Assembly (NCBI GenBank): GCA_017459565.1
Contig: JAFUCP010000076.1
Location: forward strand, 1-47,947
Direction of reading: 5' to 3'
DNA: 47,947 bases
Source of the DNA: Clostridia bacterium
GTDB taxonomy: Bacteria > Bacillota > Clostridia > Christensenellales > Aristaeellaceae
This document shows, piece by piece, positions 31,424 to 38,832 of the stretch. A program made the position numbers and the translations under genes. The notes beneath the pieces are model-generated. The model did no database searches. It saw only the letters and a list, made by a program, of their open reading frames with translations, and was not told the origin of the DNA. Position 1 is the stretch's first letter; each line of letters starts with the position of its first letter.

Positions 31424-32509
31424 ATGCCTAAAAGGGTGGGCCATCTTTACGAAAAGATGTGCGACAAAGACCAGATCCGGCTGGCCATCAGGAATGGCAG
31501 CAAGAAAAAGAAGCACCGCCGGGACGTGCGGCGGGTGCTGAAAGACCCGGAGAAATACGTGGACAAGGTTTACAACCTGCTGGTCACGGGCACCTACACG
31601 CCGACCAGGCCGAAGGTGAAGCACATCCACGACAAGAGCTGCGGGAAAGACCGGGACATCACGATTGTGCCATTTTACCCGGACGGCATTATGCACCAGC
31701 TGATCGTGATGGCCATGGAGCCGGTCATCATGCGGGGCATGTACCGCTTCAGCTGCGCGAGCATCCCCGGACGTGGGAACGCCTGGGCGAGGAAGTACGT
31801 GCGGCGGGCGCTGGACGGAGATCCGCGCGGCACGAAATACTGCGCAAAGCTGGACATCCGGCACTATTACCCGAGCATGGATATTGACGGCCTCATGGGC
31901 AGGCTGCGGCACAAGATCAAGGACGAGCGCTTCCTCCGGCTGGTGGAAAGCGTGGTGCGGTCGAATCCGCTGCCGGGGCTGGGCATCGGGTTTTACCCGA
32001 ACCAATGGCTGGCGAACTTCAACCTGGAGGCGGTGGACACCTTCATCCTGACGCTGGACGGGGTCAAGTATTACGTTCGGAACATGGACGACATGGTGCT
32101 CATGGGGCCGAACAAGAAAAAGCTGCACCGGGCCGTGAAGGCCATCGACAAGCGGCTGCGGGAGCAGCTGGGCGTCCATTTGAAGGGCGACTGGCAGGTG
32201 TTCCCGGTGGACGCGCGGGGCGTGAACTTCGTGGGCTATCGGTTCTTTCACAGCCACACCCGCCTGCGGGCGAAGCCGTTTTTGCGATTCACCCGACAAT
32301 GCAGGAAGGTGGGCAAGGCCCTGGCCGCAGGGCGGCTGCCCTCATTCCATGCCGCAGCGGGCATACTGAGCCGGGCCGGGAGCCTGAAGCACGCCGACTG
32401 CGTGCAGGCGAAGCGGCGCTACTTCGGCGGGTTAGACCGGCACAAGATCAAGAATGTAGCGAGGGGGCGGGTGCCCGGTGAGCCATTTGGAAATCATCGC
32501 GCGGTTTGA
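31424..32509 (+). CDS. DGR reverse transcriptase
   Basis: A 361-residue reverse transcriptase that copies the template RNA with errors at A. Motifs: KLDIRHYYPSMD (catalytic D144), the DGR-type motif 4 GIGFYPNQ (187-194, where group II intron enzymes have QGxxxSP), the active-site YVRNMDDM (D222, D223) and VNFVGYRFF (about 267-275). There is no maturase or endonuclease domain. The start ATG at 31424 lies 13 nt after AAGGAGG. A four-codon reading frame (ATG 31417, M-D-H-A-stop) starts at better spacing and overlaps it, suggesting translational coupling. Confidence 0.96.
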   Translation: MPKRVGHLYEKMCDKDQIRLAIRNGSKKKKHRRDVRRVLKDPEKYVDKVYNLLVTGTYTPTRPKVKHIHDKSCGKDRDITIVPFYPDGIMHQLIVMAMEPVIMRGMYRFSCASIPGRGNAWARKYVRRALDGDPRGTKYCAKLDIRHYYPSMDIDGLMGRLRHKIKDERFLRLVESVVRSNPLPGLGIGFYPNQWLANFNLEAVDTFILTLDGVKYYVRNMDDMVLMGPNKKKLHRAVKAIDKRLREQLGVHLKGDWQVFPVDARGVNFVGYRFFHSHTRLRAKPFLRFTRQCRKVGKALAAGRLPSFHAAAGILSRAGSLKHADCVQAKRRYFGGLDRHKIKNVARGRVPGEPFGNHRAV

Positions 32510-32645
32510 GGACATGCTGCGCATGGCGCTGGACATCATCAACCGGCAGGCCGAGCTGCTGGCCATGCACGGCATTGAAACCGAGGACGGGCAACTGGAA
32601 GCAGCGGAGCAGAAGCTCCGCGAGGATATGGAGGGATGGTGCTGA
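32478..32645 (+). CDS. Small helical protein between RT and lysin
   Basis: A 55-residue protein starting at GTG 32478 inside the 3' end of the RT gene and ending one base before the lysin start. It is a single long amphipathic helix pattern (LEIIARFEDMLRMALDIINR, QAELLAMHGIE, EAAEQKLREDMEG). It is far shorter than the four-helix Avd partner of DGR enzymes and not recognisably related. It could be a DGR accessory or a small tail/lysis protein. Confidence 0.55.
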   Translation: MSHLEIIARFEDMLRMALDIINRQAELLAMHGIETEDGQLEAAEQKLREDMEGWC

Positions 32646-33695
32646 ATGAACGCAATCGACAGGCTGATCGCGGTGGCCCTGGCTGAGTTGGGCTACCTGG
32701 AAAAGAAGAGCAACGCCGACCTGGACAGCAAGACCGGCAACGCGGGCAGCAAGAACTACACCAAGTACAACCGGGACATGAAGGCCTGGGCGGGCAGCGC
32801 CGGACTTTCCGACCAGTGGTGCCAGAATTTTGTGGACTGGGTGTTCGTTACGGCCTTCGGGCTGGAGACTGCAAAGAAGCTGATTTACACGTTTACCAAC
32901 TACACCCCGACCGGCAGCAACGCCTTCAAAAAGCGCGACCGCTACATCAAGCGCGGGAAGGGCACGCCGAAGCGGGGCGACGTGATTTACTTCTACAGCT
33001 CCGCCAAGGGCCGCATCGGGCACGTGGGCATCGTCACTAAAGTGTCCAGCAGCAAGGTGTACACCATCGAGGGCAACACCGACGGCTCCAGCGCCCTGGT
33101 GACCAACGGCGGCATGGTGCGGGAGAAATCCTACAGCCTGACGAGCACCTACGTGGACGGCTACGGCAGCGTGGATTACAGCCAGATCGAAAACGAGGGC
33201 TACGACACCCCGACCGCGCCGGTGGCGGTGACCTACAAGCTGGGCGACCGGCTTTTGAAGAACTACACCGAAGGGCCGGACGTGAAGGAGCTGCAGCAGG
33301 CCCTGATCGGCCTGGGGTACAGCTGTGGCAGCTATGGCGCGGACGGCGAGTTTGGCGACTGCACCGAGATGGCCGTGCGGGCCTTCCAGGCGGCGAACAG
33401 GTGCGAGGTGGACGGCGAGTACGGCCCGGAGACCCACGCGGCGCTGGAAAAGGCCCTGGCAGCCAAGGACGTGCCGGAGGCCGAAGCCGCAGCGGCCAAG
33501 TACGTGCAGATTGCGAAGGGCAAAAAGTGCTACGTGCGCAAGGGGCCGGGCACCGAATACAAGGAGATCGGCGTGGCGCACAGCCTGGACAAGCTCAAAT
33601 ACCAGGGCCAGACCTACGAAAACGGCTGGCACCTGATTGAGTGGAAGGGCGAAAACGCCTGCGTGAGCGGCAAGTACGGAAAGCTGGTGGAGTAA
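32646..33695 (+). CDS. Endolysin: CHAP, peptidoglycan-binding and SH3 domains
   Basis: A 349-residue lysin. The CHAP amidase/endopeptidase domain covers about 1-180 with catalytic C59 (SDQWCQNFVDW) and H126 (GRIGHVGIV). A PG_binding_1 domain follows at about 200-270 (GPDVKELQQALIGLGYSCGS, GEYGPETHAALEK). An SH3b wall-binding domain ends the protein (about 285-349, CYVRKGPGTEYKEIG). No signal peptide, so release needs the holin encoded downstream. Confidence 0.93.
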   Translation: MNAIDRLIAVALAELGYLEKKSNADLDSKTGNAGSKNYTKYNRDMKAWAGSAGLSDQWCQNFVDWVFVTAFGLETAKKLIYTFTNYTPTGSNAFKKRDRYIKRGKGTPKRGDVIYFYSSAKGRIGHVGIVTKVSSSKVYTIEGNTDGSSALVTNGGMVREKSYSLTSTYVDGYGSVDYSQIENEGYDTPTAPVAVTYKLGDRLLKNYTEGPDVKELQQALIGLGYSCGSYGADGEFGDCTEMAVRAFQAANRCEVDGEYGPETHAALEKALAAKDVPEAEAAAAKYVQIAKGKKCYVRKGPGTEYKEIGVAHSLDKLKYQGQTYENGWHLIEWKGENACVSGKYGKLVE

Positions 33696-33934
33696 TGGAC
33701 TGGGTGACGCGCATCCAGGTGGCCGTGGCATGGGCTGACATCATCCTGTGCGAAATCGGAAAGGCGCTGCTCTACGCGCTGGGGGCTGCCTTCGTGGGGG
33801 CACTGATCGGGCTTGTCTACTGGGGGAAGCGCCAAGGTAAATTTGCCCGGCGGGCAAATTTATCCCGGCCCAAGAGGCCGGGATGGCACGGCTCAAATCG
33901 AAGATTTGAGGCGCGCCACCGGGGCAGGTGGTGA
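33695..33934 (+). CDS. Small membrane protein with hairpin-encoded tail
   Basis: A 79-residue protein. The ATG shares a base with the lysin stop (TAATG). One or two membrane segments (residues about 5-45: VTRIQVAVAWADIILCEIGK, LLYALGAAFVGALIGLVYW) precede a strongly basic tail encoded by hairpin triad F (from residue 48). Next to lysin and holin, it may be a second lysis membrane protein. The basic tail is probably an insertion product. Confidence 0.65.
   Translation: MDWVTRIQVAVAWADIILCEIGKALLYALGAAFVGALIGLVYWGKRQGKFARRANLSRPKRPGWHGSNRRFEARHRGRW
33838..33910 (+). repeat. Hairpin triad F, inside the small membrane protein gene
   Basis: Three hairpins: TAAATTTGCCC-ggc-GGGCAAATTTA (33838-33862), TCCCGGCC-caaga-GGCCGGGA (33863-33883) and CTCAAATC-gaa-GATTTGAG (33892-33910). 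Arms TTTGCCC/GGGCAAA are shared with triad A, and the AATC-gaa-GATT type with triads C and D. Confidence 0.85.
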
Positions 33935-34173
33935 CCGTGCGAGTGCTTAGAAACGGGATCCCGCACAGGCCCGTGGTGCGTTTTGTGTGCCGGGGGTGCG
34001 ACTGCGAGTTTGAAGCGGAGCGCCATGAATACACCACGCAAAACGACTTCCGAAACGGCTACTACTACCGCGCCCGGTGTCCGTGCTGCGGGAAGGACGT
34101 CACCGGCGGGGTTTTGGTAGAAGATTTCTTGAAAGCGAGGGAGAACAGATGGAAAAATACTGGGGTGAAATAG
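33931..34173 (+). CDS. Small zinc-finger-like protein
   Basis: An 80-residue protein. GTG 33931 overlaps the previous stop (GTGA). A GTG three bases earlier is equally possible. It has paired cysteines (VCRGCDCEFEAERHEY and RARCPCCGKDVTG), a probable zinc ribbon. Its 3' end overlaps the holin start by 25 nt. Function unknown. Confidence 0.65.
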   Translation: MTVRVLRNGIPHRPVVRFVCRGCDCEFEAERHEYTTQNDFRNGYYYRARCPCCGKDVTGGVLVEDFLKARENRWKNTGVK

Positions 34174-34601
34174 TGCGGTGGCTTGCCGCCGCCATCGGTG
34201 TGATTGCGGGATGGTACGGCGGCTGGACTGCCGGGAGCCGGGTGCTGGTGACGCTGATGGTGGTGGACTACGTGAGCGGGTGCGCCTGCGCCCTGACCGG
34301 GCACAGCACCAAGACCGAAACCGGGCACTTTTGGAGCCAGGTGGCCTTCCTGGGGCTTTTGAAAAAAGCGCTGGTGATGGCCGTGATTCTGGTGGCGGCC
34401 CAGCTGGACAAGGCGCTGGGCAGCGCGGGCGGCGGTTCTGAAAACGTGGTCATGTTTCGGTCGGCTGCCGAGTTTTTCTACATCGCCACGGAGGCCCTGA
34501 GCATCACCGAAAACGCGGGGCTCATGGGCGTGCCGATTCCGAAGCCGCTGCGGAAAGCGCTGGAGGCGCTGCGGGACAAGAACGACGGGGAAGAAGAATA
34601 G
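34149..34601 (+). CDS. Phage holin (toxin secretion/lysis holin family)
   Basis: A 150-residue membrane protein with several hydrophobic segments: WLAAAIGVIAGWYGGWTAG, VLVTLMVVDYVSGCACALTG, LLKKALVMAVILVAAQLDKA. The VDYVSG motif and the end (SITENAGLMGVPIPKPLRKA) are typical of the phi LC3/Cph1-type holin family. It would form holes that let the lysin reach the wall. Confidence 0.93.
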   Translation: MEKYWGEIVRWLAAAIGVIAGWYGGWTAGSRVLVTLMVVDYVSGCACALTGHSTKTETGHFWSQVAFLGLLKKALVMAVILVAAQLDKALGSAGGGSENVVMFRSAAEFFYIATEALSITENAGLMGVPIPKPLRKALEALRDKNDGEEE

Positions 34602-34605
34602 CAAG

Positions 34606-34625
34606 GGGAGGGCAAACGCCCTCCC
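34606..34625. terminator. Terminator-like hairpin between holin and RHH gene
   Basis: GGGAGGGC-aaac-GCCCTCCC forms an 8-bp stem between the convergent ends of the holin and the ribbon-helix-helix gene. No T run follows on either strand, so it may only be a weak bidirectional terminator or a processing end. Confidence 0.5.
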
Positions 34626-34629
34626 TGAT

Positions 34630-34848
34630 TCAATCCTCCGAAACGTCGGCAGCGGGGATGCCGTCGGCGTCGAGGCGGGCCTTCACGGCTTCGATGATGT
34701 AGGACTGGCGGGACTTCGACAGGCCCGCGTCTACCGCCTGCTGGATGCGCTGCGGGATTTGGTCAGCTTTGCGGGTGTGGATTCTGATTAGGTCGGTATT
34801 CTCATTCATCCATTTTTGAACCGTGTTTGTGTTCTGTTTTGCAGACAT
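34630..34848 (-). CDS. Ribbon-helix-helix (Arc/CopG-type) repressor
   Basis: A 72-residue protein. The ATG at 34848 follows GGAGGAGGTG. The pattern IRIHTRKADQIPQRIQQAVD then GLSKSRQSYIIEAVKARLD (beta strand, helix, helix with Ser-Lys-Ser turn) fits RHH DNA-binding proteins. It diverges from a small-peptide operon across a region with three GGGCACTAA sites, so it probably represses itself and that operon. Confidence 0.75.
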   Translation of the reverse strand: MSAKQNTNTVQKWMNENTDLIRIHTRKADQIPQRIQQAVDAGLSKSRQSYIIEAVKARLDADGIPAADVSED

Positions 34849-34867
34849 AATGACACCTCCTCCCATC

Positions 34868-34956
34868 ATTGTATCACATTCAATACAGCCAAACAATAAG
34901 GGCACTAAAATTTAACAAGGGCACTAATTGACATTTTAGTGCCCTAATAGTATAAT
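34868..34956. promoter_or_regulatory. Divergent promoters with GGGCACTAA operators
   Basis: Plus strand: TTGACA (34928-34933), 17 bp, TATAAT (34951-34956), a perfect consensus promoter. Minus strand: TTGTTT (34891-34896) and TACAAT (34868-34873), also 17 bp apart. GGGCACTAA occurs at 34900-34908 and 34919-34927, and inverted at 34936-34944 between the plus -35 and -10. The sites lie where a repressor would block both promoters. Confidence 0.85.
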
Positions 34957-34981
34957 AATACCATCGAAAGGGGGTGAACAA

Positions 34982-35107
34982 ATGAGCAAGCGCCGCAACA
35001 AAAAAGGCCGTGAGCTGGACGTGGCCGTCAAAATCATCGTCCTGCTCACGGTGGCGCTCGACCTGCTGAGCAAAATCATCGACTTGCTTAGCAAGATCAT
35101 CAGATGA
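34982..35107 (+). CDS. 41-residue basic-hydrophobic peptide
   Basis: The peptide begins MSKRRNKKGRELDVAVKIIV and continues LLTVALDLLSKIIDLLSKII with a final Arg. Basic N-terminus plus an amphipathic/hydrophobic helix with a repeated LLSKII motif. The ATG has AAGGGGGTG at ideal spacing and sits 26 nt after a consensus -10. Such peptides can be membrane-active toxins, but no family match is claimed. Confidence 0.75.
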   Translation: MSKRRNKKGRELDVAVKIIVLLTVALDLLSKIIDLLSKIIR

Positions 35108-35186
35108 GTGGCCGGGGGACTGCACATCCCCTGACCACCCATAGGATAACATAAAAGCGACGATAAGTCAATGGGAGGATGGAAAA

Positions 35187-35270
35187 ATGAGCATGGCGAT
35201 GGATATTGTTCACATCATTCTGGATATTACGATAATCATTCTGATAATCATGGACATGAGGAGGGGCTGA
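35187..35270 (+). CDS. 27-residue hydrophobic peptide
   Basis: The peptide MSMAMDIVHIILDITIIILI-IMDMRRG is almost entirely one membrane helix with a basic end. GGGAGGATGG precedes the ATG. It is the second gene of the small-peptide operon, after a GGGGA/TCCCC hairpin (about 35112-35130). It resembles small type I toxin peptides in size and layout only. No antisense RNA can be seen by eye. Confidence 0.6.
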   Translation: MSMAMDIVHIILDITIIILIIMDMRRG

Positions 35271-35272
35271 AC

Positions 35273-35491
35273 ATGGGAGACATGCGGGAAGCGCTTTGGA
35301 GCAAGCTGCAGGACATCGACCACTCGCTGGCGGCGCTGGAGGCGGTGACGCGGGCGCTGGCAGGGGCCGGGAGCATGGATGCAGCGGACATGGATAATGT
35401 CATGTGGCACATTGCCGAGAGTTTGCAGAGCATCCGGGCAGACGTGGACGACAGCACGGCGATGGTGCAGATGATGAAGGGCGCGGCGTAG
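35273..35491 (+). CDS. Small helical hypothetical protein
   Basis: A 72-residue acidic helical protein (MGDMREALWSKLQDIDHSLA start), third gene of the cassette. The ATG follows GAGGGG and starts 2 nt after the peptide stop. It resembles nothing I can name. As the soluble acidic partner of two membrane peptides it might be an immunity or antitoxin-like factor (speculation). Confidence 0.6.
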   Translation: MGDMREALWSKLQDIDHSLAALEAVTRALAGAGSMDAADMDNVMWHIAESLQSIRADVDDSTAMVQMMKGAA

Positions 35492-35507
35492 CAAAAGGGA
35501 ACGATTC

Positions 35508-35538
35508 GGGCACTCACTTAACGGTGGGTGCCCTTTTT
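35508..35538 (+). terminator. Terminator of the small-peptide cassette
   Basis: GGGCACTCAC pairs with GTGGGTGCCC, followed by TTTTT. The arm again starts with GGGCACT, like the operators upstream. It separates the cassette from the tape measure gene. Confidence 0.85.
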
Positions 35539-35557
35539 ATGCAAAGGGGGTATAAGC

Positions 35558-38500
35558 GTGGCGAACAACAACGACGGCATCAAGACGAAAGTCGGCCTGA
35601 TGGGCGACAAGGAATACAAACAGGGACTTTCGCAGATTTCCAGACAGCTGGCGGTTTTGAACAGCGACATGAAGGCCAGCCAGTCGGCCTTCGGCAAGCA
35701 GGCCGACAGCATGGACGCGATGCACGACCGCATGGAGAAGCTGGGCGAAATCTACGAGGTGCAGAGCAAAAAGGTTGAGCTTATCCGGGAACAGCTGGAA
35801 AAGGCCGAGGAGGTCTACGGCAAAAACAGCAAGCAGGCCGACGAACTGCGAATCGCGCTGAACCGGGCCACGGCGCAAATGAACAACACCGGCAACCAGA
35901 TCAAGCAGACCGAGGGGGATTTGGCGAAGCTGGCCGACGCCCAGGCGGTGCTGGGCGAGGAGGTCATCAACGGCAGCTCGACACTGAAGGACGCGGAGAA
36001 GGCCATGAGCGACATGGCGAAAGCCTCCGCGGAGGCTGCGGAGGCCGCGGAGGAGGCCGGGGACGCCACGGAGGACGCGGGCGACAAGGCCGACAGCGGC
36101 GCGGGCGGTATGGACGCCTTCAAGACCGCGCTGGGAGCCGTGGGCGACGTGGCGGACAATGTGAAATCGGGCATCGGCAGCGTACTGGACGTGCTGGGGG
36201 ACATCGGCTCGGCGGCTGCGGCGGCCATCAGCGAGGCCTTTGGGCTGGCGAAGGACGCAGGCAAATACGCGGACGACCTGCTGACGCTGTCCAGCCAGGT
36301 GGGCGTAGACACGGACAAGCTGCAACAGTGGCAATATGCCAGCAACTTCATAGACACCAGCGTAGAGACCATCACCGGCAGCATGACGAAGCTGACGAAG
36401 AAGATGGCCTCCGCGCAGGAAGAGGAAAAGACTCAGGCCGAGAAGTGGCAGGAGCATCTGGCGAAGATCGCCAAGGGCGAAAAGGACACCTGGAGCGAGG
36501 TGACCACGGCCCGGGACGCCTTTGTGACGCTGGGCGTTTCCTGGACGGACTTTAGCGGGCAACTGCGGGATTCCGAGGACGTGTTCATGGACTGTATCGA
36601 CGCGCTGGGGAAGATTGAAAACCCCACGGAGCGCGACGCGCTGGCCATGGAGCTGTTCGGGAAAAGCGCGAAGGAGCTCAACCCGCTGATCGAGGCGGGG
36701 AGCCGGGCCTGGCGGGACATGGGCAAAGAGGCCGAGGCCATGGGCACGGTGTTCTCGCATGAGAACCTTGACAAGATGGGGGCCTTCGACGATTCGATGC
36801 AGCGGTTCAACGCCACGGGGCAGGCGCTGGCGAACAGCATTGGCCTGACGGTGATCCCGGCCTTCCAGCCGCTGGTGGACGCGGCGGCAAACGCCATGGG
36901 CGGGGTGAGCAAGGCATTACAGGAGGGCGTGTCGCCTGCGGAGTTCGAGGCATTGATGGACGACGTGCTGGACGACGTGGAGGATGCACTCAAGCAGACC
37001 GGGCAATTCATCGAAGAAAACCTGCCGGTGGCCACGGAGATGCTGACGCGGGTGGCGGACATGCTGGCCGACGCGCTGCCTGGGCTGGTGCAAGCGCTGC
37101 TGCCGGGGGCCATCAGGATCGTGGAGGGCCTGGGGGACGCCATCGCGGAGAACGCGGAGGCCATCGGGGAATTAGCAGCGGCGGTGATGACGGCCATCGG
37201 CACGGCGCTGGTGACGGCGCTTCCGAAGATCATCGAAAAGCTGCCGGAGATCTTCCAGGGCATCTGGGAGGGACTGACCGATTCGGACTGGCCGGGGCTG
37301 GGCGGCGACATCCTGGGGAAGATCATGGAGGGGCTGGGCGGCTTCGGGGAGAAGGTCGCGGAAATCTTCACGGGCGGCCGGGACGAGGCCGCGAAGATTG
37401 ACTGGGACGGCGTGAAGGAGGATTTGAAGGCCGTCGGCGCGACGCTGATGGAGCTGGTTCCGGAGGTGCTGGCAGCGGGGCTGGAAGGAGCCCACGGCAT
37501 CATTGAGGGGCTGAACTGGCCCGCGCTGGGGGAGACCATCGGCCACATCGCAAACGGGCTGCTGGGACTGACGGGCGAGCTGATCGCCGCGCCGCTTGAA
37601 GCGGGGTACGGGCTGATCAAGGGCATCGACTGGATGGGGCTGGGCGAGACCCTCGCCGTGGTGCCCAATGGGCTGATGGACATAAGCGGCGAACTACTGG
37701 CGCAGGGATTCCAGAACGGGCACGACCTGATTGAGAAGATCAACTGGAGTGGGCTTACGGACGCGATGGCAGCGGTGCCCAACGGGCTGATCGCTGCGGC
37801 GGGCGTGGGCGGCGAGGCGCTGTCCGCGCCGTTTGAGCTGGCCTACGGCGTCATCAAGGACATCAACTGGGAAGGGCTGGGCAGCCAGATCGGGGACGGC
37901 CTGGGGCGCGGGCTGGGCGTGCTGGCGGGTGTTGGCGACGTGGCTCTGGGGCTGGGCGAGGCCGCTGTGGGCGCGGGCCAGCAGGGCGTGAACGCGCTGA
38001 AAAAGTGGATCAGCAGCTGGGGCGAGGATGAAGGCGTGGAAACCGAAGCCACGGCGGTGGGCGCGGGCGTGATTACCGACATCAGCACCGGCGTGACCGA
38101 TACCGTGCCTGATTTGGAGACCACGGCAGAGGAGGCCTCGAATAAGCTGCTGGACGCCATCCGGGGCGTGCTGACCGAGGAGACGGTCGAAAAGATCGGC
38201 AAGGATTTAGACGAGGACTTGTGGACGGGCATTGTGCTGGGCGAGGACGAGCTGCTGGACGTGATCGGCGGCGTGGCCGGGGACGCCTACGACGAATTGA
38301 CGCAGGCGGTCACCGACGCGAAATTCGACAACATCGGCGAGCAGATGGACAACGGCGTGATCGAGGGCATCAACCGGGGATCCCCGAGAATCGAATCGGC
38401 GGCGCGGGCGGCTGCCGCTGCGGCCTATGCGGCGGCGTGCGCGGAGCTTCAGGTGAACAGCCCCTCTAAAAAGGGCGCTTATTTGGGCGAGATGTTCGAC

Positions 38501-38827
38501 CTGGGCTTCGCTGAGGGCCTGATGGACAACGCCGACGAGATCGAGGACGCCATGGGGTACCTGAACGGGCTGGCCGTGGCCGAGCCGGAGCCCGGATTTG
38601 CGGGTTTTGGCGGGAGCGGCACGCAGGCGGCCTCCGAGGCGGTGGATTATGCCGCCATCCGGGACGCCTTCGTGGAGGCCATCGAGGAGACCGGCGTGGG
38701 GTACAACGTCATCGCCATGGACGGCCAGATCGTGGGCGAGACGATAGAGCCGTACAGCAGCCGGGCGACGGCACAGCGGCAAAAGCAGAGCGTAAAGGGC
38801 CGCACGGCGCGGCTGGTTATGGCATAA
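35558..38827 (+). CDS. Tail tape measure protein
   Basis: A 1089-residue protein starting at GTG 35558 after AAAGGGGG. A long N-terminal coiled coil (residues about 15-145) is followed by an Ala/Glu/Asp linker and hydrophobic segments (about 190-235 and 420-450), then the TMP core (SSQVGVDTDKLQQWQYASNF, ELFGKSAKELNPLIEAGSRA). Residues about 650-790 hold three and a half repeats of about 38 residues with the pattern G-[IL]-I-[KE]-G-[IL]-[ND]-W-x-x-L-G-E-T-x4-P-N-G-L. It sets tail length and aids DNA entry. It is encoded after the lysis genes instead of between tail chaperone and Dit. Confidence 0.9.
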   Translation: MANNNDGIKTKVGLMGDKEYKQGLSQISRQLAVLNSDMKASQSAFGKQADSMDAMHDRMEKLGEIYEVQSKKVELIREQLEKAEEVYGKNSKQADELRIALNRATAQMNNTGNQIKQTEGDLAKLADAQAVLGEEVINGSSTLKDAEKAMSDMAKASAEAAEAAEEAGDATEDAGDKADSGAGGMDAFKTALGAVGDVADNVKSGIGSVLDVLGDIGSAAAAAISEAFGLAKDAGKYADDLLTLSSQVGVDTDKLQQWQYASNFIDTSVETITGSMTKLTKKMASAQEEEKTQAEKWQEHLAKIAKGEKDTWSEVTTARDAFVTLGVSWTDFSGQLRDSEDVFMDCIDALGKIENPTERDALAMELFGKSAKELNPLIEAGSRAWRDMGKEAEAMGTVFSHENLDKMGAFDDSMQRFNATGQALANSIGLTVIPAFQPLVDAAANAMGGVSKALQEGVSPAEFEALMDDVLDDVEDALKQTGQFIEENLPVATEMLTRVADMLADALPGLVQALLPGAIRIVEGLGDAIAENAEAIGELAAAVMTAIGTALVTALPKIIEKLPEIFQGIWEGLTDSDWPGLGGDILGKIMEGLGGFGEKVAEIFTGGRDEAAKIDWDGVKEDLKAVGATLMELVPEVLAAGLEGAHGIIEGLNWPALGETIGHIANGLLGLTGELIAAPLEAGYGLIKGIDWMGLGETLAVVPNGLMDISGELLAQGFQNGHDLIEKINWSGLTDAMAAVPNGLIAAAGVGGEALSAPFELAYGVIKDINWEGLGSQIGDGLGRGLGVLAGVGDVALGLGEAAVGAGQQGVNALKKWISSWGEDEGVETEATAVGAGVITDISTGVTDTVPDLETTAEEASNKLLDAIRGVLTEETVEKIGKDLDEDLWTGIVLGEDELLDVIGGVAGDAYDELTQAVTDAKFDNIGEQMDNGVIEGINRGSPRIESAARAAAAAAYAAACAELQVNSPSKKGAYLGEMFDLGFAEGLMDNADEIEDAMGYLNGLAVAEPEPGFAGFGGSGTQAASEAVDYAAIRDAFVEAIEETGVGYNVIAMDGQIVGETIEPYSSRATAQRQKQSVKGRTARLVMA

Positions 38828-38832
38828 TAGCA

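Noticed and set aside
31424-32509. Reverse transcriptase as part of a group II intron or a retron
   Set aside because: There is no maturase or endonuclease domain and no intron or msr-msd signature. Motif 4 has the DGR form and a TR/VR pair lies next to it.
34982-35270. Naming the two small peptides as a known type I toxin family
   Set aside because: Only size and hydrophobicity fit. No family motif or antisense RNA can be shown by eye.
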